NCBI RefSeq assembly: GCF_000253255.1
Contig: NC_015583.1
Coordinates: 248,001 to 312,000, forward strand
Direction: 5' to 3'
DNA: 64,000 nt
Origin: Novosphingobium sp. PP1Y
GTDB taxonomy: Bacteria > Pseudomonadota > Alphaproteobacteria > Sphingomonadales > Sphingomonadaceae
Shown here: positions 44,453 to 53,345 of the stretch, one piece after another
Position numbering within the stretch: the first letter of the stretch is position 1
Layout: each line of letters begins with the position of its first letter
The notes under the pieces: generated by a model
What the model was told of the DNA's origin: nothing
Databases searched by the model: none
Seen by the model: only the letters and a program-made list of their open reading frames with translations
Made by a program: the position numbers and the translations under genes

Positions 44453-44830
44453 TCAGGCGAAGCCGTGCATGTTCTGCGGCCCGAAGTAGGCGCGCATCTC
44501 GATGACTTCGTTGTTTTCATTGAAGCGGAACGTGTCGATTACATCGACACGCTGGTCGCGGCCCTCCCAGTGCAGGTGAACCGAGAAAGCAAAGGCCGCA
44601 TGATCGGCAGCGACGCGCACCGGCCCTTCGAGCTTGAGCTGCGCGCCGGTCTGCATCGACTGCGTATAGAATGCCCGGATCGCCTCGCGTCCGACGTGAG
44701 GCGGGGTGCCGACAGGGTCCTCGACCGTTGCATCCCCAGCAAAAAGTGCGGCCACGCGCTCCGGGTTACCTTCAGCGAAGGCGGCGACGTATTCGTGGAC
44801 GGCGGCTTCCATCTTGGCGGGATCGGGCAT
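44453..44830 (-). CDS. ksi: Delta5-3-ketosteroid isomerase (KSI)
   Basis: A 125-residue NTF2-fold enzyme that moves the steroid double bond from delta-5 to delta-4. It is a clear match to the classical Comamonas/Pseudomonas enzyme (as recalled): YVAAF-EG, LFAGDATVEDPVG, AIRAFYTQS, FRFNENNEVIEMRAYFG. The catalytic residues fall at exactly the classical positions: Tyr14, Asp38 (VEDPVG) and Asp99 (VIDTFRF), and Tyr55 is also kept. The start shares a base with the MaoC stop. Its presence implies substrates with a 3-keto-delta-5 stage, such as those from delta-5-3beta-hydroxysteroids. Confidence 0.93.
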   Translation of the reverse strand: MPDPAKMEAAVHEYVAAFAEGNPERVAALFAGDATVEDPVGTPPHVGREAIRAFYTQSMQTGAQLKLEGPVRVAADHAAFAFSVHLHWEGRDQRVDVIDTFRFNENNEVIEMRAYFGPQNMHGFA

Positions 44831-45300
44831 TATTCTGTCTCCGGAAAATAGCGGCTGATGGTGTCGATCACGAGCGCCGGCTTGTCGCTTCCCTCGATCT
44901 CGATCGTGACCCGCACGGTGGACTGGATCGCACCCTTCACTTCCTCAACCCTGACGATCTCCCCCGTGCCGCGAATGCGCGAGCCGACAAGCACAGGAGA
45001 GAGGAAGCGGGTCTTGTCCATGCCCACGTTCACGCCGGCCGCAAAGCGGCGAACCTCGATCATCTGCGGCAGGAACATGTTGACGAGGCTCAGCGTCAGG
45101 TAGCCATGAGCGATCGTAGAGCCGAAAGGCCCGTCCCTGGCGCGCTCCACGTCGACGTGGATCCACTGGTGATCGCCGGTGACATCGGCAAAGCCGTTCA
45201 CCCGCTCCTGATCGATCGGCAGCCATTCGGTCGGGCCGAGCTGAGTGCCTTCCGCGCCGATCAGGTCGGTCGGGCGTTCGAATATCTTCGGCGCGCTCAT
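44830..45300 (-). CDS. MaoC-like enoyl-CoA hydratase
   Basis: A 156-residue single hot-dog dehydratase. The hydratase-2 motif VTGDHQWIHVDVERARDGP, with catalytic Asp and His, is followed by GSTIAHGYLTLSL. It hydrates enoyl-CoA esters, as do MaoC-type enzymes in steroid side-chain or ring degradation. Start ATG 45300 overlaps the SDR stop (ATGA), and its stop shares one base with the KSI start. It works with the adjacent dehydrogenases and SDR. Confidence 0.87.
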   Translation of the reverse strand: MSAPKIFERPTDLIGAEGTQLGPTEWLPIDQERVNGFADVTGDHQWIHVDVERARDGPFGSTIAHGYLTLSLVNMFLPQMIEVRRFAAGVNVGMDKTRFLSPVLVGSRIRGTGEIVRVEEVKGAIQSTVRVTIEIEGSDKPALVIDTISRYFPETE

Positions 45301-46082
45301 GCGTGCTGGCTCGATACCGGGACGATCTCGCCGGTCATGTAGCTCGACAGGTCGGAGGCGAGAAACATCATCACGTTGGCGACTTCCCAGACTTCGGCCG
45401 GGCGTCCGTAGGCTTCCTTCTTGACCAGTTCGGCCAGCGCCTCTTCGGTCGTCACCTTGGCAAGGAAGGGGTGCATCGCAAGGCTGGGCGCCACGGCGTT
45501 GATACGCACGCCGTGATCGGCCGCCTCGAGGGCGCTGCAGCGCGTAAATGCCATCACGCCGGCCTTGGCCGCCGCATAATGGGCCTGCCCCCTCTGCGCG
45601 CGCCAGCCCAGAACCGACGCGTTGTTGACCATGACCCCGGACTTGGCAGCATACATCGAAGGCAGGAAGGCGCGGGTCATGCGAAACAGGCTGGTAAGTG
45701 TGACGTCGAGCACGCGGCTCCACTGCTCGTCGGTCATGTCGACGACACTGACTTCGCCGCCAAGGCCCGCATTGTTGATGAGCACGTCAACCTTGCCGAG
45801 CGCCGCAAGCGCGCCATCACGCAGGCCCTGCACCGCGGCTTCGCTGGTGACGTCGCACACCCAGGTAGCCGGACGTTCGCAGCCAACTTCATCGGCGATG
45901 CGGTCAGCCGCTTCGCCGAGACGACGCTCGTGGAAGTCGCTGATAAGCAGTCTGGCGCCCTCTTCGGCGGCGCGCTTGGCAGCCGAAAAGCCGATGCCGG
46001 TACCGGCGGCGGCAGTGACCACCACGGTCTTGCCCTTCAGCAGGCCGAGGGGCGCGGGATAGGAAGGAACGGGAACGGTCAT
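45297..46082 (-). CDS. Short-chain dehydrogenase, IpdF-like
   Basis: A 261-residue SDR with TAAAGTGIG, NNAGLGGEVSV, catalytic Ser-Val-Leu-Gly-Trp and Tyr-Ala-Ala-Ala-Lys (GWRAQRGQAHYAAAKAGVMA). The GWRAQ-x-Q-x-HYAAAKAGVMA block resembles the mycobacterial SDR next to FadE30/FadD3 (IpdF, which oxidises 5-OH-HIP-CoA), as recalled. Here too it lies directly beside FadE30-like and FadD3-like genes, overlapping the former by ATGA. The IpdF role is inferred from family and place. Confidence 0.7.
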   Translation of the reverse strand: MTVPVPSYPAPLGLLKGKTVVVTAAAGTGIGFSAAKRAAEEGARLLISDFHERRLGEAADRIADEVGCERPATWVCDVTSEAAVQGLRDGALAALGKVDVLINNAGLGGEVSVVDMTDEQWSRVLDVTLTSLFRMTRAFLPSMYAAKSGVMVNNASVLGWRAQRGQAHYAAAKAGVMAFTRCSALEAADHGVRINAVAPSLAMHPFLAKVTTEEALAELVKKEAYGRPAEVWEVANVMMFLASDLSSYMTGEIVPVSSQHA

Positions 46083-47257
46083 TTGTCACCTCGAGGTTCG
46101 CGGGGAAGGCCAAGGCCGCGCTCCGCGATCAGGTTGCGCTGGATCTGGTTGGTGCCGCCGTAGATCGTGTCCGAGCGGCTGAAGAGAAACATGTTGGGCA
46201 GCAGCGACCACTCGTAGGCCTCGCCGCCTGCGATCTCTCCGGCCTGCCCGAGCACTTCCATCGCCAGTTCGCCGAGGTCGCGTCGCCAGGTCGCCCACTG
46301 GATCTTGTAGGTCAGCGCTGCACCGTCGATGGTGGCGTGATCGGTATTGGAGAGCATCCTCAGCGCGCCGTAGCGCATGAGGTTGAGCCCGATTTCAGCC
46401 CTGGCGATCTTCTGGCGGGTAACGGGATCCGCGGCCTTGCCGTTAGTTCTGGCCGCAGCGACGATCGCGTCAAGCTCGTTGCGGAACTGCATCTGCTGCG
46501 CCAGCGTCGAGACACCGCGCTCGAACGCGAGCAGGCCCATGGCCACGCCCCAGCCTTTCCCGGGCTCACCCAGCGTGGCATCTGCCGGGCACCGCGCCTC
46601 GTCAAGGAAGGTCTCGTTGAACTCGGCCTCGCCATTCATCTGGCGAATTGGGCGAACTTCGATACCGGGCTGGTCCATGTCCATCAGCAAGAACGACAAG
46701 CCCTTGGGCCCCTTCGACCCTTCCTCGCTGCGGGCAACGACGAAGATATAGTCCGAGAAGTGGGCAAGGCTGGTCCACACCTTCTGCCCGGTCACGACCC
46801 ACTCGTCGCCTTCGAGGCGCGCCTTGGTCTTGACATTGGCGAGGTCCGAACCGGCATTGGGTTCCGAATAGCCCTGGCACCAGATCTGCGTGCCGGCGGC
46901 AATGCCGGGCAGGTAGCGGACCTTCTGCTCCTGCGTCCCGAAGGCGAGGATCGTGGGCCCGGCCAGCTCGACGCCGATATGGTTGATGCGGTTGGGCGCA
47001 CCGGCGCGCGCATATTCTTCGGCGAAGATGACCTGCTGCGCCAAGGTGGCATCGCGCCCCCCCCATTCGACGGGCCAACCGATGCACGACCACCTGTGCG
47101 CGGCAAGCTGCCGCTCCCACTCCTTGCGACGCTCGACCTTGGAAACGAGGTTGGAGATACCGGCGATATCCTTGAACTCGCCGGCCATCTGGCCTTGCAG
47201 CCACTGCGCAGCCTCGGCGCGGAAGGTCTCGTCTTCGGCGGAAAATCCCAGCTTCAT
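46079..47257 (-). CDS. fadE30: Acyl-CoA dehydrogenase, FadE30-like, copy 1
   Basis: A 392-residue FAD dehydrogenase: KLGFSAEDETFRAEA, SCIGWPVEWGGRDATLAQQ, WCQGYSEPNAGSDLANV, EWVVTGQKVWTSLAHFSD, FERGVSTLAQQM and IYGGTNQIQRNLIAERGLG. FadE30 in actinobacteria dehydrogenates the propionyl side of 5-OH-HIP-CoA. The Glu in FERG is the probable base, as Gly occupies the MCAD position. It overlaps its partner subunit and the IpdF-like SDR by four bases each. The nucleotide sequence is also visibly similar to the copy at 27062-28240, which points to a duplicated module. Confidence 0.85.
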   Translation of the reverse strand: MKLGFSAEDETFRAEAAQWLQGQMAGEFKDIAGISNLVSKVERRKEWERQLAAHRWSCIGWPVEWGGRDATLAQQVIFAEEYARAGAPNRINHIGVELAGPTILAFGTQEQKVRYLPGIAAGTQIWCQGYSEPNAGSDLANVKTKARLEGDEWVVTGQKVWTSLAHFSDYIFVVARSEEGSKGPKGLSFLLMDMDQPGIEVRPIRQMNGEAEFNETFLDEARCPADATLGEPGKGWGVAMGLLAFERGVSTLAQQMQFRNELDAIVAAARTNGKAADPVTRQKIARAEIGLNLMRYGALRMLSNTDHATIDGAALTYKIQWATWRRDLGELAMEVLGQAGEIAGGEAYEWSLLPNMFLFSRSDTIYGGTNQIQRNLIAERGLGLPREPRGDK

Positions 47258-48306
47258 GCGGCTTCTCCGATCGTCAGACGGGCAACCTGTTCGCGGTGCC
47301 AGTCCCCGTCGCCCATCATCGAGCGGATCGAGGTGGCGCGCTTGAAGAACAGGTGCGCGTCATGCTCCCAGGTGAACCCGATGCCCCCGTGGAGCTGGAT
47401 CATGTGCCCGGCGCATTCGAAATAGGTGTCGGCGCAAAAGGCCTTGGCGCAATGCAGGGCAAGCTGAGCCTCGGGGGCGCCTTCGTCGACCGCGCAGGCC
47501 GCCCAATAGACGGCGGAACGCGCTTGCTCGATCAGCACCATCATATCCGCCAGACGGTGCTTGTATGCCTGGAACGAGCCGATCGGTCGACCGAACTGCA
47601 TGCGCTCGGTCGAATACTGCACCGTGCGCTCCAGCGTCGCCTGTGCGCCGCCCAGCGCCTCTGCGGCAAGGCAGACCCACCCGGCGGCATGCAGCGCGTC
47701 GCGCGCGCCAGCAAAGTCCAGCGCCGCTCCTGCCGCGCCGTCGAGGGTGACGGTCGCGAGCGGCCGCGTCTGGTCCATCGTCGTATGCCTCGTGACGGTC
47801 ACGCCTGCGTCCCCGGTCGCTACCAACCAGGCGGCGTCCTCGCCCACCAGAACGAGCACATCGGCAAGCCCGCCATGCGCGACGAACGGAACCGTGCCGG
47901 AAAGCCTGCCACCTACAGCCCGGATTGCAGGCGCATGGGCCGCTGCCGCAATCGCCTCACCGGAAACGAGCGCGCCCAGCCACTGCTCCTTCTGGGCAGC
48001 GCTTCCCCCTGCTGCAATCGCCTGCCCCGCGGTAGCAAGTCCAAGCAACGGGATGGCAGAGACTTGCGATCCAGCCGCTTCGGCCACGATCGCAAGCTCC
48101 ACCATCCCCAGCCCGACACCGCCGTCCTCCTCAGCGATGCCGATGCCGGAAAGCCCCAGTTCCATGCAGAACGACGCCCACAATTCGCGGTCGATCCCAT
48201 CGGCTTCCATCGCCGCACGGGTCCGCTCGCTCGTGGCGTTCTCGGCGAAGAAGGCCTGCACCGTCTCCGCGATCATCGCCTGCTCTTCGTTGAAGGCGAA
48301 TTCCAT
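47254..48306 (-). CDS. Acyl-CoA dehydrogenase partner subunit, copy 1
   Basis: A 350-residue acyl-CoA dehydrogenase-fold protein (EFAFNEEQAMIAETVQAFF, RMQFGRPIGSFQAYKHRLAD, MIQLHGGIGFTWEHDAHLFF). It is translationally coupled by ATGA to the FadE30-like gene, consistent with a hetero-oligomer in which this chain lacks its own full active site. It is a paralog of 28237-29295. Confidence 0.87.
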   Translation of the reverse strand: MEFAFNEEQAMIAETVQAFFAENATSERTRAAMEADGIDRELWASFCMELGLSGIGIAEEDGGVGLGMVELAIVAEAAGSQVSAIPLLGLATAGQAIAAGGSAAQKEQWLGALVSGEAIAAAAHAPAIRAVGGRLSGTVPFVAHGGLADVLVLVGEDAAWLVATGDAGVTVTRHTTMDQTRPLATVTLDGAAGAALDFAGARDALHAAGWVCLAAEALGGAQATLERTVQYSTERMQFGRPIGSFQAYKHRLADMMVLIEQARSAVYWAACAVDEGAPEAQLALHCAKAFCADTYFECAGHMIQLHGGIGFTWEHDAHLFFKRATSIRSMMGDGDWHREQVARLTIGEAA

Positions 48307-48309
48307 GCC

Positions 48310-49215
48310 TCAACCTGCCCCGTAGACGGGCTTGGCCGGCGCGCGGTCTTCGAGCAGCTTGCGCACGATCGGATCGAGTTCGCCCGGCTCGAAGCGCGCG
48401 CCCTTGTCGATCGAAGGACTGTCGGTCCAACCCTGCGAAAGGAAGATCTCTCCGCCCTTCAGTTCGAAGACCTGCCCGGTTACCCCCTTCGACTGCGCCG
48501 AGACGAGGTAGGAGACAAGCGGCGCCATGTTCTCGGGTGCGAAGACGTCGAATTCGCCGTCCTTCACATCCATGTCGAAAGCGCCGGTATCGGTCATGCG
48601 CGTGCGGGCATTGGGGGCAAGAGCATTGGCGGTCACGCCAAGGCGCGCCAGCTCGGCCGCCTGAACCAGTGTCAGGGTCGCGATGCCGCCCTTCGCGGTC
48701 GAGTAGGCCGACTGGCCGACCGATCCCTGCAGGCCCGCCCCGCTGGTGGTGTTGATGATGCGTCCGTCGACGGGCTTGCCCGCCTTGGACCGGCCGCGCC
48801 AGTATTCGGCAGCGTGGCGCGAAGTGCAGAAATGACCGCGCAAGTGCACGCGGATCACCGCATCCCATTCTTCCGGGCTGCAAGTGAAGAACATGCGGTC
48901 GCGCACGAAGCCGGCATTGTTGACGACCGCGTGCAGCTCACCGAAATTGTCCAGCGCCGCCTCGACCATGCGCTTGCCGGCATCCCATTCGGCCACGTCA
49001 TCGGTATTGGCGACCGCCTCGCCGCCCATCGCGCGGATCTCGTCAACCACGCGCTCGGCCGCGCCCCTGGTCTCGCCGTCCTCACCATGCGTACCGACGC
49101 CCAGATCATTGACGACCAGCCTGCAGCCTTCTGCCGCCAGTCCCAGCGCATAGGCCTTGCCCAGCCCGTTGCCAGCGCCGGTGACGATCGCGACGCGACC
49201 CTCGCAGATACCCAT
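48310..49215 (-). CDS. Short-chain dehydrogenase, MFE-2/17beta-HSD4-type
   Basis: A 301-residue SDR with TGAGNGLG, VVNDLGVG (a longer loop between the first strand pair, as in multifunctional enzyme 2), NNAGFVRDRM, SGAGLQGSVGQSAYSTAKG (Tyr-x-x-x-Lys) and a C-terminal extension (DSPSIDKGARFEPGE). This type oxidises 3-hydroxyacyl-CoA or 17beta-hydroxysteroid groups; mycobacterial relatives act in the cholesterol cluster. It lies 3 bases from the ACAD partner gene. Confidence 0.85.
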   Translation of the reverse strand: MGICEGRVAIVTGAGNGLGKAYALGLAAEGCRLVVNDLGVGTHGEDGETRGAAERVVDEIRAMGGEAVANTDDVAEWDAGKRMVEAALDNFGELHAVVNNAGFVRDRMFFTCSPEEWDAVIRVHLRGHFCTSRHAAEYWRGRSKAGKPVDGRIINTTSGAGLQGSVGQSAYSTAKGGIATLTLVQAAELARLGVTANALAPNARTRMTDTGAFDMDVKDGEFDVFAPENMAPLVSYLVSAQSKGVTGQVFELKGGEIFLSQGWTDSPSIDKGARFEPGELDPIVRKLLEDRAPAKPVYGAG

Positions 49216-49234
49216 TATCCAGTCCTCTCGTGTC

Positions 49235-50386
49235 TCAAAGTCGTTCGATGATGGTGACGTTGGCCTGACCGCCGCCTTCGCACATGGTCTGCAGGCCGTA
49301 CCGGCCGCCGGTGCGCTCCAGCGCGCCCAGCAGCGTCGTCATCAGGCGTGCACCGGTTGCACCTATGGGATGACCCAGCGCAATCGCACCGCCCTGCACG
49401 TTCACTTTCTCATGCGGGATGTTCAGCTCCTTCATCCAGGCCATCGTGACACTGGCGAAGGCCTCGTTGCATTCGAACAGGTCGATGTCCTCGACGCGCA
49501 TCCCGGCCTTCTGCAGGGCATACTGCGTCGCCGGGATCGGGCCAGTGAGCATCCACACCGGGTTCGCGGCCCGCACCGACAGGTGATGGATGCGCGCGCG
49601 CGGCGTCAGGCCGTGTTCCTTGACCGCCCGTTCGCCGGCGATCAGCAGCGCGGCGGCGGCATCGCAGTTCTGGCTGGCAACACCGGCGGTGATCGTCCCG
49701 CCTTCGCGCACCGGGTTGAGCGCCGCGAGCCCTTCGAGCGTTGTCGCAGGCCGGATCGTCTCATCCATGCCGAGCCCTTCGAACTGGGCCACTTCGCGAT
49801 CGAACCAACCGGCATCCCAGGCAGCCTGCGCACGCTGGTGGCTGGTGAGCGCGAACTGCTCCATCGCCGCACGGCTGATGCCCCACTTCTCGGCGATCAT
49901 CTCGGCCGAACGGATCTGGTTGACTTCCTCGTCGCCATAACGCGCATCCCAGCCCTTCGAGCCAAGGAACGGACTGTCGAAGCCATATGGCTGGCCGGCG
50001 AACATCGCAGCCGAAATGGGAATGGCATTCATCGCCTGGCTGCCACCCGCGACGACAAGATCCTGCGTGCCCGACATCACGCCCTGCGCGGCAAAGTGAA
50101 CGGCCTGCTGGGAGGAACCGCACTGGCGGTCTATCGTCACGCCCGGCACGTGCTCGGGCATTCCGGCGACCAGCCATGCAGTACGCCCGATATCGCCGGC
50201 TTGCGGTCCGATCGTGTCGCAGCAGCCCCACACGACATCGTCGACAAGATTGGCATCGATCCCCGTACGCGCGACCAGCGCCTTGATCGGATGCGCGCCA
50301 AGATCGGCAGGATGAACCTGCGCAAGACTACCCTTCTTGCGGCCGATGGGCGTGCGGACGGCATCAACAATGTATGCTTCAGGCAT
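49235..50386 (-). CDS. fadA6: FadA6-like thiolase
   Basis: A 383-residue thiolase: start PEAYIVDAVRTPIGRKKGSL, Cys nucleophile in TIDRQCGSSQQAVHFAAQ, NEAFASVTMAW, GGAIALGHPIGATGAR, and the end YGLQTMCEGGGQANVTIIERL. These regions agree closely with mycobacterial FadA6 as recalled, which cleaves the beta-keto ester formed from MOODA-CoA after C/D-ring opening. It overlaps the upstream acyl-CoA dehydrogenase by eight bases. Start ATG 50386 is preferred to a longer frame because the conserved family start is there. Confidence 0.87.
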   Translation of the reverse strand: MPEAYIVDAVRTPIGRKKGSLAQVHPADLGAHPIKALVARTGIDANLVDDVVWGCCDTIGPQAGDIGRTAWLVAGMPEHVPGVTIDRQCGSSQQAVHFAAQGVMSGTQDLVVAGGSQAMNAIPISAAMFAGQPYGFDSPFLGSKGWDARYGDEEVNQIRSAEMIAEKWGISRAAMEQFALTSHQRAQAAWDAGWFDREVAQFEGLGMDETIRPATTLEGLAALNPVREGGTITAGVASQNCDAAAALLIAGERAVKEHGLTPRARIHHLSVRAANPVWMLTGPIPATQYALQKAGMRVEDIDLFECNEAFASVTMAWMKELNIPHEKVNVQGGAIALGHPIGATGARLMTTLLGALERTGGRYGLQTMCEGGGQANVTIIERL

Positions 50387-51410
50387 GGACTGTCTCGCGT
50401 GCAAAAGTCTGGTCTGGGCCAAGCGGCTGCGCCGCAATGCGATGCATGATCCGCTGGCGGTGGAAGTAGGGCGTGCCCCACGAACTGGTCAGCGCAAGTG
50501 TGCGCTTGAGGAAGAGGTGGACGTCCACTTCCCAGCTGTACCCCATCGCGCCGTGCACCTGGATCGAGGCGCGGGCGGCCTGATCGGCGGCCTCCAGAGC
50601 AACGAGCTTGGCATGGCTGATACGGGCGCGCGACTGGACATCGCCATGGGCGAGGTCGGCCGCTGCAGCCAAGACAACCGGGCGGGCGAACTCGATGGCG
50701 ACCTGCGCCGAGGAAAGGTGGTGCTTCACCGCCTGATAGGTGCCGATGGGCTTGCCGAACTGCTGGCGCTCCTTGGCATATTCGACGGCGAGATCGACCG
50801 CGCGCTGGGCAAGGCCAAGACCCTGCGCGGCGGCGAACAGGGCGCCGCGATCGAGCGCGAGCTCCCAGTCCACCGCGCCGAGCGGCTGCGCCTTGGCAGG
50901 GTCCCACTCGACCGTATAGAGGCGGCGGAACGGGTCGATGCTCTCCTTGCGCTTCAGCGTAACGTCCTCGCGGGCCGCAAGGTAGGCTTCGCCCTCTTTG
51001 TGCAGGATCAGGGCACTGGCGGCTTCGGCATCGGCGACATAAGGGTTTGCCGGGTGCTGGATCCCAACGATCGCCGCCGGATCGGCAATCAGTTCGATCT
51101 CCGGGCGCGCGGCGGCCAGCAGCGGCGTCGCGATGCCTGCACTCTCAACCAAAGGATCAGGCAGCGCGTTGTAACCGGCAGCTTCGGCGATCAACGCGAA
51201 ATCGAGTTCGCCAAGGCCCAGCCCGCCGGCTTCCTCGGGAAGCAGCACGAGGGGAAAGCCAGTATCGACGATCTGCGCCCAGCGCTCCTCGTCCAGCACC
51301 GCGCCGCTTTCCATCTGGCGGCGCCAGTGATCGGGCGTGCAGGTATCGGCGAAAAGCTGGCGGGCGGTTTCCGCGAACATCTGCTGCTCGTCGTTCAGGG
51401 TAAAGTCCAT
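50379..51410 (-). CDS. Acyl-CoA dehydrogenase (partner subunit)
   Basis: A 343-residue dehydrogenase-fold protein (DFTLNDEQQMFAETARQLFA, PEEAGGLGLGELDFALIAEA, RQQFGKPIGTYQAVKHHLSS, IQVHGAMGYSWEVDVHLFLK). It is paired with the following gene 51425-52579 in the operon, separated by 14 bases, and probably forms a heteromer as for the two FadE30-type pairs. ATG 51410 is the family start; a longer frame would run into the neighbour. Confidence 0.83.
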   Translation of the reverse strand: MDFTLNDEQQMFAETARQLFADTCTPDHWRRQMESGAVLDEERWAQIVDTGFPLVLLPEEAGGLGLGELDFALIAEAAGYNALPDPLVESAGIATPLLAAARPEIELIADPAAIVGIQHPANPYVADAEAASALILHKEGEAYLAAREDVTLKRKESIDPFRRLYTVEWDPAKAQPLGAVDWELALDRGALFAAAQGLGLAQRAVDLAVEYAKERQQFGKPIGTYQAVKHHLSSAQVAIEFARPVVLAAAADLAHGDVQSRARISHAKLVALEAADQAARASIQVHGAMGYSWEVDVHLFLKRTLALTSSWGTPYFHRQRIMHRIAAQPLGPDQTFARETVHA

Positions 51411-51424
51411 GGGCCTGTTCCCCC

Positions 51425-52579
51425 TTACTTGCGCGGCAGACCGAGCATGCGCTCGGCGATGATGTTGCGCTGGATCTCGTTCGACCCGGCGTAGATCGGC
51501 CCGGCGAGCGAGAAGATGTAATCGTCGATCCAATCGTGCGCGCCCGGCTCGCTCAGCACCTCGGCTTCCGGTCCAAGGATGGCCAGCGCGGTTCGATGCA
51601 GGTGAATGTCGAGTTCCGACCAGAAGATCTTGTTGGTCGAGGCTTCCGGACCGATCTTGGCGCCCGCCATCAGCCGCGAGGCGGTCTGATAGATCGACAG
51701 CGCATAGGCCTCTGCGTTCATGAAGGCGCGCACGACGTCGGCCTCCAGCGCGGGATCGACCCAAGGATCATCCTTGCGGGCCTGCCACAGCCTGGCCAGT
51801 TCCGCCGCCGCGACCTGATAGCGGGCCGGACTGCGCAGCATCAGGCCGCGCTCGAAGCCGGCCGTCGCCATGCAGATGTGCCAACCCTGCCCTTCCTCGC
51901 CGAGGCGATTGAAGGCGGGAACGCGCACGTTCTCGAGGAAGATTTCGGCAAAGCCGACGTGGCCGTTGATCTTCCGGATCGGATTTACCGTCACGCCCGG
52001 CGCGTCGAGCGGAAAGAAGATCAGGCTCATGCCATGGTGCCGCTCGCTGCCCGGCGCGCGAAACAGGCCGAAGGCCCAATCGGCGAAGGCGGCGCGGCTC
52101 GACCAGATCTTGTGCCCGTTGAGGACGTATTCATCGCCATCGAGAACGACGGTCGCCCGAACACCGGCAAGGTCGCTGCCCGCCATCGGCTCGGACCAAG
52201 CCTGCGCCCAGATTTCCTCGCCCGAGGCCATCCTGGTCAGGAAGCGGGACTTCTGCTCATGCGTGCCGAATTCCATCAGCGTCGGGCCAAGCAGGAAGAT
52301 GCCGTTCTGGTTGACGCGGCCCGGCGCCCTGGCGCGGTAATATTCTTCCTCGAAGATCAGCCACTGGATCAGGTCGAGCCCGCGCCCGCCATATTCACTG
52401 GGCCAGGTGACCATACCCCAGTCGCCGGACTTGAGCGTCTTTTCCCATTCGCGGTGCGCCTCGAAGCCTTCGCGCGTGGCGTCGTAGTGTTCGAGCGGCG
52501 CCTTCGGGACATGCGCCTCCAGCCAGCTTCGCACTTCGGCGCGGAAAGCCTGCTGCTCGGGAGTGTAGCTCAGGTCCAT
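51425..52579 (-). CDS. Acyl-CoA dehydrogenase (catalytic subunit)
   Basis: A 384-residue FAD dehydrogenase with AQAWSEPMAGSDLAGV, YVLNGHKIWSSRAAFADW, GFERGLML (Glu as probable base) and AGPIYAGSNEIQRNIIAER. It is distinct from FadE30-like copies but of the same general kind, and could correspond to the FadE31/FadE32-type step on opened-ring CoA esters. The start shares a base with the EchA20 stop. The exact substrate is unknown. Confidence 0.85.
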   Translation of the reverse strand: MDLSYTPEQQAFRAEVRSWLEAHVPKAPLEHYDATREGFEAHREWEKTLKSGDWGMVTWPSEYGGRGLDLIQWLIFEEEYYRARAPGRVNQNGIFLLGPTLMEFGTHEQKSRFLTRMASGEEIWAQAWSEPMAGSDLAGVRATVVLDGDEYVLNGHKIWSSRAAFADWAFGLFRAPGSERHHGMSLIFFPLDAPGVTVNPIRKINGHVGFAEIFLENVRVPAFNRLGEEGQGWHICMATAGFERGLMLRSPARYQVAAAELARLWQARKDDPWVDPALEADVVRAFMNAEAYALSIYQTASRLMAGAKIGPEASTNKIFWSELDIHLHRTALAILGPEAEVLSEPGAHDWIDDYIFSLAGPIYAGSNEIQRNIIAERMLGLPRK

Positions 52580-53334
52580 CAGAACTTGGCCGCCTTGCCG
52601 GTCTCGACGAAGGCATCGCGGCTTTTCTGCGAATCCTCGTGCATGTACATTTCAAGCGTGAAGCCCTGCTCCCAGCGATAACCGCGATCGACGTCGCGCG
52701 CCTCGAGACCGTTCAGCGCCTCCTTGGCGATGACCAGCGCCTTGCGGCTCTTGGCGGCGACAAGCTCGCAGAAGGCGCGGGCTTCCTTCACGAGATCGGC
52801 GCGCGGGACCACCTTCTCGATCGCGCCGAGGCGGTAGGCCTCCTGCGCCGGGATATTGCCGCCCGTGAAGAACGCCGCGCGCACCTTGTGAAGCGGCAAC
52901 ATGCGCGACATGTGGCTAGCTCCGCCCATCGCGCCGCGATCGACCTCGGGCAGCGAGAAGAAGGCGTCATCGGCAGCGATGATCGTATCCGACGCACCGC
53001 AAATGCCGATGCCGCCGCCGATCACGAATTTGTGAACGGCGACCACCACCGGCACCTCGGCCTCGTGGATCGCCTTGAAGGTCAGGTAATTGCCGCGGTT
53101 GAGCACGGTAATGCGCTCTGGATGCGCCTGCATCTCCTTGATATCGACGCCGCCGCAGAAACCGCGCGATTCCTCGGCCGCGCGGATCAGCACGCAGTTG
53201 ACGTCCGGGTTGCGGCCCGCCTCGGTGACGATCGCGGGGATCGACATCCAGGTTTCGCTGTCAAAGGCGTTCACCGGCGGCACGTCGAAGACGATTTCGG
53301 CGATGCGGTCCTTGATTGTCGTCGTAATCGGCAT
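52579..53334 (-). CDS. echA20: EchA20-like crotonase (ring-D hydrolase candidate)
   Basis: A 251-residue crotonase-fold enzyme: DVPPVNAFDSETWMSIPAIV, oxyanion-hole block CGGVDIKEMQAHPERIT, FVIGGGIGICGASDTIIAAD and SLPEVDRGAMGGASHMSRML. EchA20 opens ring D of the C/D-ring CoA intermediate (HIEC-CoA to COCHEA-CoA). The call rests on family resemblance and adjacency to IpdC, IpdA and IpdB, as in actinobacterial clusters. It lies 11 bases downstream of IpdC. Confidence 0.82.
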   Translation of the reverse strand: MPITTTIKDRIAEIVFDVPPVNAFDSETWMSIPAIVTEAGRNPDVNCVLIRAAEESRGFCGGVDIKEMQAHPERITVLNRGNYLTFKAIHEAEVPVVVAVHKFVIGGGIGICGASDTIIAADDAFFSLPEVDRGAMGGASHMSRMLPLHKVRAAFFTGGNIPAQEAYRLGAIEKVVPRADLVKEARAFCELVAAKSRKALVIAKEALNGLEARDVDRGYRWEQGFTLEMYMHEDSQKSRDAFVETGKAAKF

Positions 53335-53345
53335 GTTGCGTCCTC

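Noticed and set aside
44453..44830. Generic SnoaL-like or polyketide cyclase identity
   Set aside because: The classical KSI residues Tyr14, Asp38 and Asp99 are at exact positions, so the isomerase call is stronger.
47296..49251. Long + strand frame opposite the acyl-CoA dehydrogenase and SDR genes
   Set aside because: Antisense shadow in GC-rich sequence; composition is Arg/Gly/Ala-rich with no motifs, while the minus-strand genes have clear catalytic residues.
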